64,000 bases of DNA from Undaria pinnatifida (lineage: Eukaryota; Sar; Phaeophyceae; Laminariales; Alariaceae), in contig JABAKD010000022.1 of assembly GCA_012845835.1 (NCBI GenBank), positions 4,174,444 to 4,238,443 on the forward strand, in the 5' to 3' direction. The position numbers were made by a program, and so were the translations under genes. This document shows positions 57,701 to 64,000 of this stretch, in pieces. The notes beneath the pieces were generated by a model. That model saw only the letters and a program-made list of their open reading frames with translations, was not told where the DNA came from and made no database searches. Numbering within the stretch: position 1 is the stretch's first letter; each line of letters begins with the position of its first letter.

Positions 57701-60250
57701 AGGAGGCCTGCGCGACGACCAAACAGGGGAGCGGGGTTGGCGACACGCAGGAAGAGGGTCAGGGTCTCGGAGAAGAGCCCAAGGAGGCCTCCGTGAAAGG
57801 GGATTGGGGGGGCGACGGGGATGAGGGGCGGGGTGAGGATGCTGCTGCTTCTGTTGCGGTTCGGCTTGCTCGCGCATCTGTGCTGTGCACCGCTGGACAA
57901 GGAGAGTTGGTTTTGGGGCGGGGGACGGCAATTGCCTCGGAACGGCTAGGAGAGGCTCTCAGGATCAGAGAAGAGCTGCTGCCTTCCAATCATCCAGCGA
58001 CGGTGAGAAAACGCTACATTTATGAAGAGCGAATGCAAGCTTCTGACTTCCACGGCGCCACAAAAGCAGCGACCCATTTTCGCAGAAGCTGGAGTTCTGT
58101 CCGCCGCTGCCAACCGAAAACAAACGCAAATCAAGTTGATGAAAGTTACAACTACTCTGCTGCGCGAGTTCCTAGCGGCAGCTGTACTACTTTACTGCGT
58201 GCGCCCTGTAGGACTGGCTGAAGCTAGCTTTTTGGTGGGCAGTCCATGATAGGGATATGGCGCTCGGATTTGGAGGTGCGGTAGAATTTGTGCGTCCTAG
58301 GCACCGACTGCTTCCGCGGCTGAGTGTTGTTTCGAGTCTTATTGCTTTGAGTGCTGGGGAAAAGTCGCACACTAATTAATTCCATGTAGTTTATTGCAAA
58401 AAACGACGGTGCTGTTCTGCAGGCATTAGTAAGAGCCGTACGTAACCTCGCAGAAAAATCGTGGTAGGCCATTGGTAGGGTTATAGCGATGCCACGCTAT
58501 AATAGCGCAACGTTCCCGTCCCGTTCTATTCGTTTTATTTTTGACAAGCATGGACGCTCGATAGTACACCGTTCCGTTCATTTTCCTTTTATTTTTGGCA
58601 GGCATGGACGCTCGGTTTGTTAGCACGGTGTCACTTTGTCGCAGGAGAGGCTGTAACTGCCGAGGGTCTCTTCCGTGCCGCTCTAGATGGTCTAGCGGGT
58701 GCCGCCGAAGAGAGTCAGAACGGTGGAATCGTCGGTGGTCGGAGGCCGGGGGAAGCAGCGATAGCTGTGGTAATTGCGTCCCCCATCCACCCTTACTCGA
58801 AGGCGGCAACGCTAAGGGCCTACTCGGAGCTGCTGACAAAGTGGGAGAAGAGAGAGGCCGAGGGGGAAACCGTTACACGACGCGCTGAGGCGGTGAGTTT
58901 GCTACCGTTCTATGTCGTCTCCCCTAAAACAAAATAAGAAATATCTGTTTTCCTTTGTGCACTTATTGCCGGTGCCTGGTTTGGCTTTCTTGTGCCGTGT
59001 TGCACGTATATATTTATATATTTCTCTTCCACGGCTATAGAAAAGTATCCAGTGGTAAAACTTATTAAGTTGTTCTAGATATAGAGGCGGTATCAGAAAG
59101 GGGGTAGGGGAGATGGTTTAGCAACCGTAGGCACGGAATGGCGTTTAATGGCTTGTGCGTCGAATGGTAGTTAGGGAACGTGCGCGTAGAATGATATTTA
59201 AAGACAGTGCACGTATATTTTTTCCCGCACGTAGAGCTGTTCTCTTCGTTTCGCTGCGATGCTGCGTGCATGCCCCCTTCATTGACCCGACCTTATTTTT
59301 GTTGTAATCCTCCGGTGGACGGGTGAAAATATAGCTTAAGCTCGCTACACTTCCGCATATGTTCGTGCGTCGAGTTGTACTCGCTTGTAGAACACAACGA
59401 CGCCGCGGGGTTGCGACTGGGTCGGCCGGACGCACGTTGTTTGCGTTCCACTCCGCCCTCTCATCTATCGTCTTTATAATTGCATGCACGTTTAGGAGGA
59501 AAACTACTTGGAGTTATCGTGGGATCATTTTGTTTGGCAGGAAAAAGGTTTTCGCGTTTTTCTCAGTCTCTGTTGTCCAGTGCCCAGGAGAAAAAGGGCC
59601 TAAAGCGTTTGTAGTAGGCGCCGACATAAACGCCGTTGCCACCCTACTGTGATCTCCCGACGAAGAACCTCGCGAACACGTCGGGGGGTGGGTAGCCAAC
59701 GTATGAGAAAGGAAGGAGCCCGAGCGTATTTTTATCGCGAGGACGGGTGTTCGATATTTGCCTCGCGCCGCTCTTCCTCTTTCTTCGAATAACCCCCCGG
59801 CCAATGGTGACGGTTGTTTCGAACGCACCCCCTCCTTGTTTTCGGAACGTTTCACACATCGGACATATCATATAGATCATACAGATCATACAGATCGTAC
59901 AGATAATATAGATCCTGTATCTTTCGTCATAATATGTCGTGCAGGGTCTGTGCCGGACAGATCCAGCCTAGGAAACATGTGCCAGATCGTACGGATCATC
60001 TGGCTCTCACAGGGCAACATGATCTATAGGCCATGCAGATCCTATTAATCAGGGATATATCTGCCCTGGAAGACATAAATCATGTATAGATCAATAGAGA
60101 TCTGATCTGTCGGACTTGAGGAATGTTTCGGTCTTCGTGTTTCGGTCTTCGTTGTGCTGTCGTTATTTTTGGCAGGTGGAGTCTTCGCTGCCTCTCAAGC
60201 CGCCAGGGGGACTAACGATGCACATGCTACACCTCGACGACGTGTACTAA
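54722..60250 (+). CDS. TPR-like repeat protein, 8 exons
   Basis: Exons: 54722-54930, 55318-55447, 55695-55752, 55961-56056, 56657-56767, 57625-58002, 58602-58892, 60176-60250 (TAA stop). The product is about 450 residues of amphipathic helix pairs with TPR spacing, e.g. RRSEAALLLERAVEI, LYDDQRFSAAEAAL, FWALFNQGKVSAAV, MLDGAEDDAETSFLRAARL, and a segment ending LREEL-type/LPSNHPAT that resembles kinesin-light-chain-type TPRs. TPRs bind other proteins; no catalytic domain is visible. Phases match at all junctions except 55752 to 55961. There the protein reads smoothly (NQ-GKVSAA) only if one G is ignored, so a one-base assembly error in the GGGG run, a non-canonical splice or a real frameshift is needed. 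The 57625 exon carries an acidic/Gly-rich insert between helices. The exon at 54722 opens in phase 0 without a nearby in-frame ATG upstream, so a first exon is needed. An internal ATG at 54785 is the fallback start. Confidence 0.8.
56398..56446 (+). pseudogene. Relic of the acceptor and start of exon 56657
   Basis: CGCAGACTCTGCGGCAGCTA followed by a GTGTTCAGATGGG flank resembles the true boundary TGCAGGCTCTGCGGCAGCTG...GATTCAGATGCTGG. It lies about 260 bases upstream in the same intron, and its reading frame is broken. Confidence 0.45.
57391..57622 (+). repeat. Composite: GGTGAAAACCC repeat plus poly-C-tailed repeat, copy 6
   Basis: The first part, 57391-57480 (GGTCGGTGAAAACCCGACGC ... ACTACGGCCATGCATGG), matches 16725-16860 (+) and 14500-14595 (-). 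The second part, 57501-57622, is the poly-C-tailed repeat (GTGCTCCGTCTCGAACAGGG, GGTAAGCAACAAATGAGTGC). Its C/T tail runs directly into the 3' splice site CCCCAG of the TPR exon at 57625. Confidence 0.8.
58510..58563 (+). pseudogene. Tandem relic of the 3' splice site of exon 58602
   Basis: TTTTATTTTTGACAAGCATG followed by GACGCTCG repeats, at a 54-base offset, the genuine TTTTATTTTTGGCAGGCATG/GACGCTCG boundary at 58588-58615. In the relic the acceptor AG is displaced (GACAAG) and the frame continues into a stop. Confidence 0.65.
59866..60122. repeat. GATC-rich dispersed repeat, copy 4
   Basis: CATACAGATCATACAGATCG tandem units, then GGGTCTGTGCCGGACAGATC, AGGAAACATGTGCCAGATCG, GGCAACATGATCTATAGGCC. 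It lies in the last intron of the TPR gene. Confidence 0.8.
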
Positions 60251-60894
60251 AACTTTACTCTGCGAGTGCAGAGGAGTGCAGGGGGCGCATGGCGTGCACC
60301 TGAAATTAAGATTGGCGATCTACGGTAGAAGCAGAGAGAAAAATATTTTCTGCCGCATTTCTTCTTGTAGTCCGCCACGGTAGTAGCAATCCTTCTCCTG
60401 TAGCACTGTCAGACCTATGCGTAGGGGGCGTGTGGGATTTTGTTCCGGTTGTTTCCAGGAACGATTACGTATACCTTTCGCAAGGCAGGGCTCGTGTTAT
60501 GTGTCCTGTGGGTCGACGGCAAGGGTACTTTTTTTTGCAAGACGGGGCTCGTGTTACCTGTCTTCCTGGCAAGCGGAGGGCGTTTCAATGTTGGGCCTTC
60601 GCCGATTCGCTCGTCGAGCTTGCCGCTACTGGTATGTCAGCCGTTTGGGTGGTGTCGACCGTTAGAGCAACCTTGGAGTTTTTTTTTTTGGTGCTCTCAC
60701 GTTGCGTGTCCAACACGGAGCACGGCAGGTTTAACAGGTGCCCTGTGAACTTTCTGCGTGTACGGCCATAAATCGAAGATGCCATGGTAACCGATTGGGA
60801 TAACGTTAAAAATCGTGCTCTAGCTTACCGCCTACAGTTGTTTTCGAGCGAAAGGCGCCATAAACTCTGCCGGCAACCCCCTCGCCCCGGTCAA

Positions 60895-60985
60895 AAGGCC
60901 CCGTCTCGAAAGGGATGCGTGGTCAATGGTCAAATGACTACAGCATGCAACAGACTGGTTCGAGTTCTCCCCGCCACAGAAGGGC
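60895..60985 (+). repeat. Poly-C-tailed repeat, copy 7 (degenerate)
   Basis: CCCCGTCTCGAAAGGGATGC and GTGGTCAATGGTCAAATGAC match the core; the AACAAATGAG block and the C tail are decayed. It lies 3' of the TPR gene and no exon follows it. Confidence 0.65.
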
Positions 60986-61287
60986 TCGTGCGCAACCATT
61001 AGTGTATGCATCGTGCTATGGGAACCAATTCCCTTAAAATAGCACGGGAGCACGAAAGGGGCCGATTGTTCGCCCTCTCGCCCACTGACTGGTTGATGCA
61101 TTCCTCTCGTGCCGTGCTGCGTGTTTTTGGGTGCTCACTTGGTTGACACGTGTTCGTCGCCCTGCAAATTGCTCATCGAGTCAAGCGTAGAATATTTATT
61201 CAAAGGATAATATATCTGTCGAAACGAGCGGCCGGTGTGTCACGCAGCTTGCAAAGATGACTATCGACCCTAAACTTATCAAACCCG

Positions 61288-61845
61288 ACGCGTTCTACGA
61301 TAGAGAGGTAATGGAGGCTCCTTATCTTACTCCTTATCTTGACCCAAAAATCGTCGCGGGAATGCACTCTTTTTTGTAAAAATATGTTTCATTGTATCGT
61401 ATGCCTAGGCCATGCAAGGGATTGTTTAATCGTGGAGCACTTTTTGGTTTTCTCGTAATCAGTTTGTTGGATTTCGTATAGAGTTCATCTAGAGTGAGGA
61501 TCAGTATGGGAAAAAATATGGTGCACCCTCTACCGTAGCACTGACGCGTGGTACGATAGAGGGGCACCAGTTTTTTCTTAATACTGCCCCTCAATTTGGG
61601 AGCTTAAGACCTCTCCAAGGCCAAAACTGATTTTGGAGAGAAATAAAACTGCTATGATTCCGGATGAAAATCTCATGGCCTAGGTACACGACGAGAATCA
61701 TCACATGCAAAAAAAAATGGCCCATTCCCGACGATTCGAAAAGATGGCCTATTATTTATTTTTTTCCCGACGATTTTGGGTTAAGGAGCCCAGTCTTTCA
61801 GAAACAATGTCAGACCAAAAGTGCCATCTCTATCGTAGCATGCGT
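61288..61845. mobile_element. Two adjacent TIR MITEs, copies f and g
   Basis: Copy f is 61288-61540 (ACGCGTTCTACGATAGAGAG ... GTGCACCCTCTACCGTAGCA). Copy g is 61543-61845 (ACGCGTGGTACGATAGAGGG ... CATCTCTATCGTAGCATGCG-T). Head-to-tail insertion between the converging TPR and DUF819 genes. Confidence 0.75.
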
Positions 61846-62252
61846 CTAGCACTCGTCTCACAACTGATGGCGTGTTTATAATAACATTTTAAACATATTT
61901 CTCAGAGCTAAGAGTCGGAGGCTGCGGTACAAGTGCTACTCAAGTGAGCAGCCAACAAAAAAAAAAATCGGCGCGCGCCCCTGCCGTGGCGTGTGCCGCG
62001 AGTACGTCAATTCCGTGCACGGCGCCCTTCGATGACGTTTACATAGCGCATCCCCGAGTAACCGTCGCACATTCTCGGCCGAAATCCAGCCCAGTACAAC
62101 AACCAATTTCAAATATTCTCCTCAACGCGAAGAAATGTCCACACTGCAGCGCCAATATCATTGCCCCTCGCTTTGCCCTAGATGTTCTACTTCTAAGGTT
62201 GGATTGGGGTGTGACTTCATGCATGGCTCTCGGAGATGTTACAAGTTTTTTT

Positions 62253-63486
62253 TCACCGAAGAAACGTCCACACACCCACACCAAGAATTGTCGCCGTCGC
62301 GTATCCGACCGTGCCCCAGACCGCCGCGGGCACAACCAACTCATCCCTCCGTATCAGCCCCGCGAACGTTGCCGACGTGCTTGGTCCCCCAATGTTGGCG
62401 TTACTCGCGACAATAATATCATCAATGCCAAGTCTCGCCCAGCAAAACCGGTTCAACACAGCCGCGCCAGCCAACATAACAAAAACATGCACCCCGAGAG
62501 CTAGAGCCGCGAAGGCGAAAATCGCGGGAGCAACACCAACAACTTCTGCCCACCTCCCCGCCGCGCCGACTGACGCGAAAAACGAGTTTAGTAAGACAGT
62601 CGCCACCGGAGCGCCGGCGCGTGAAAGGTTGGCCTGACTTTTCGGGGCGAAGCGTGTCAACACTCGCGTGACGCAAACAGTTAGCAAGGTGATAGCCATC
62701 GTCGAAACTCCGGGCAGGGGGGACAAACTCGCTACCGCGTTTCCCAAGAAACAGATCGCGGTGCCGAGCGCAAGGGCAGCAGGTATGGTCTTCCAATCCG
62801 ATCGAGGACACGTCTCCCGCTTTTCTTGTGCAGCAGCAGCAGCGCCAACTGGAGATTGGCATGGCCCATCCCTCTCTTCGAGCGGTGTCGCCATCTCGCG
62901 TCTCCCGTCTGCCCGTTTTTGTTTTGGCGCTGCTTCTGCCGCCCCGGGGAAAACCCGCCTAAGAAACGGCGCTTTGTGGGCCGCCATCAAGCCCGAAAAA
63001 TACAGCGCCATCAGGAAAATGTCCGACGCCGCAAGCGCGCCCAGCAGTGACGCCCCCCCCGCGCTCTTCGCCCCGATCAGCCCAACGATGGACGCCACAG
63101 CGAACAAATTTACGCTTCCCCCCACATACGTCGCTACAACCGTCCCAGCCATCTGCGCAGCTGTGCTTCGGGGCAGGGCAAAAGCCCACCCCTCCGCCCC
63201 GTTCATGGTCGCTAGCTTGAACGAAGCCGCCACACCGGCCAAGGATCCCACAGCTCCGACCAGGAAGCACAGTCCCACCCTCCCCATTGGCCCGAACGAT
63301 ACTCGCGGAGACGACTGGCCACCAGCGGCGGTCATTTTTCCGGACGCATCTAACTCGGAATAGTGGTTGTTTTTGTTCTCAGCCGGGCCCGGGTTGCAGA
63401 GGATAATGATCGACAGCGATAAGGGTAGCAAGAAGGACCAGCAGAGGTCGTACACTGCGTGGGTGGAAGGGACCAGGCCGAAGTTG
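62253..63486 (-). CDS. DUF819-family multi-spanning membrane protein, 3' exon
   Basis: About 410 residues are coded by one long open exon ending in TGA at 62253. The sequence shows the DUF819 order: NFGLVP and VYDLCWSFLLPLSLSIIIL near the start; a Gly-rich helix VGLCFLVGAVGSLAG; QMAGTVVATYVGGSVNLFAV; a cytosol-like Lys/Arg-rich loop; then further hydrophobic helices. Near the C-terminus is the family signature IIVASNANIGGPSTSATFAG, followed by a last membrane helix ending WTFLR. DUF819 proteins are polytopic membrane proteins found in bacteria and in plant/algal plastid lineages; their transport substrate is not established. The exon probably begins at 63486 after the acceptor GGCAG (63491-63487), because the upstream translation loses family similarity while NFGLVP matches its usual start region. 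The N-terminal exon(s) lie between there and beyond the window end. Very high codon GC compared with its flanks. Confidence 0.88.
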
Positions 63487-64000
63487 CTGCCGTTGAGGGG
63501 GGGGCAAGCGGAAGGAGAGGTTCGGCCCGGTGGGTGGTTAGGTGCAGTATATGTTGAGGATTGGGTCACGTATGCATTCACTGGCGTGAGAGTTGGGTAC
63601 AGCACCTGAAGCACGTAGTGCCCTCCCTCGTAGAAAAACACGATGCTTTGCGTCACACCCAAGTTTTTTTTTCTGGAATACGCCCTTAGCAACGTCCCGC
63701 GCCGTAAGGTCAAACCAATCTGCTACTTCTGACGCTTTTCCTCAAATATTATAATTGTGTTGGTAAAGAACTTCCCACGACGGATTGCTGACGCTCACAT
63801 TCAATCAACGCACTCTCAAACATCGCGTAGGCCGTATACCGTAAGTAAGGCGCTGTGGTTTCGCTCAGGGGTGCGATTGTTTTTCGGGCGATCGCTTTTT
63901 CTCGACATGGAAGAGGGTGCCAAAAGCTGAACAATGTATAATCGGAAATCTTTCTACCCGATCTTTCCAAAAGCACCCTGTTCGGCGTTGGCAACCTTCC

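Larger units (their letters stand above)
60251..62252. other. Intergenic region between converging TPR and DUF819 genes
   Basis: Contains the degenerate poly-C-tailed repeat (60895), the two MITEs (61288-61845) and otherwise nothing I can assign. The plus-strand open frames over 61944-63363 are antisense shadows of the DUF819 exon or its 3' flank. Confidence 0.5.

Noticed and set aside
62668-63363. 231-codon plus-strand open frame
   Set aside because: It is the antisense shadow of the high-GC DUF819 exon, whose family signature is clear on the minus strand. The 61944-62504 frame is antisense to the same gene's 3' end and flank.

Overview
The window is eukaryotic nuclear DNA: protein-coding genes split into short GT-AG exons and separated by long, repeat-packed introns. 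I found no operons, ribosome binding sites or rRNA. My best guess is a large-genome stramenopile alga, perhaps brown-alga-like. The guess rests on GC-rich exons, many kilobase-scale introns, abundant poly-C/poly-T tracts and degenerate CCCTAA repeats. It is an inference; the sequence does not name the organism.

I assembled four genes by joining exons whose reading phases match across GT-AG introns. (1) 1698-18237, plus strand: the 3' part of an armadillo (ARM)-repeat protein. At least ten exons are visible, the 5' end lies upstream, and one internal exon probably remains unfound. (2) 27505-51965, minus strand: a complete seven-exon orthologue of CCDC25 (NFACT-R domain family), recognised along its whole length. 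Its last intron is about 15.8 kb and holds most of the repeats of the central window. (3) 54722-60250, plus strand: a TPR-like protein of eight exons, with a tentative first exon at 54362 and an apparent one-base frame problem at one junction. (4) 62253-63486, minus strand: the 3' exon of a DUF819-family membrane protein whose 5' end lies off the right edge. Genes 1 and 2 converge (18-27 kb), genes 2 and 3 diverge (52-54 kb), and genes 3 and 4 converge (60-62 kb). No functional link between them is visible.

Most of the rest is repeat. The main families are: a tRNA-derived SINE (about 330 bp); a terminal-inverted-repeat MITE family (TIR ACGCGTGCTACGATAGAGGT); two further MITE-like families; a poly-C-tailed repeat that sits just upstream of 3' splice sites in genes 1 and 3; a 2.4-kb foldback element at 36274-38686 with a clean 5-bp target duplication; a longer element ending in a conserved hairpin; GATC-rich arrays; and several tandem duplications and microsatellites.

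Two observations stand out. First, the poly-C-tailed repeat always lies in the same orientation as the host gene and appears to supply the polypyrimidine tract of introns (introner-like). Second, several exons have decayed partial copies of themselves, including the splice junction, in a neighbouring intron. The foldback element carries three copies of a roughly 100-residue coiled-coil reading frame that I do not recognise.
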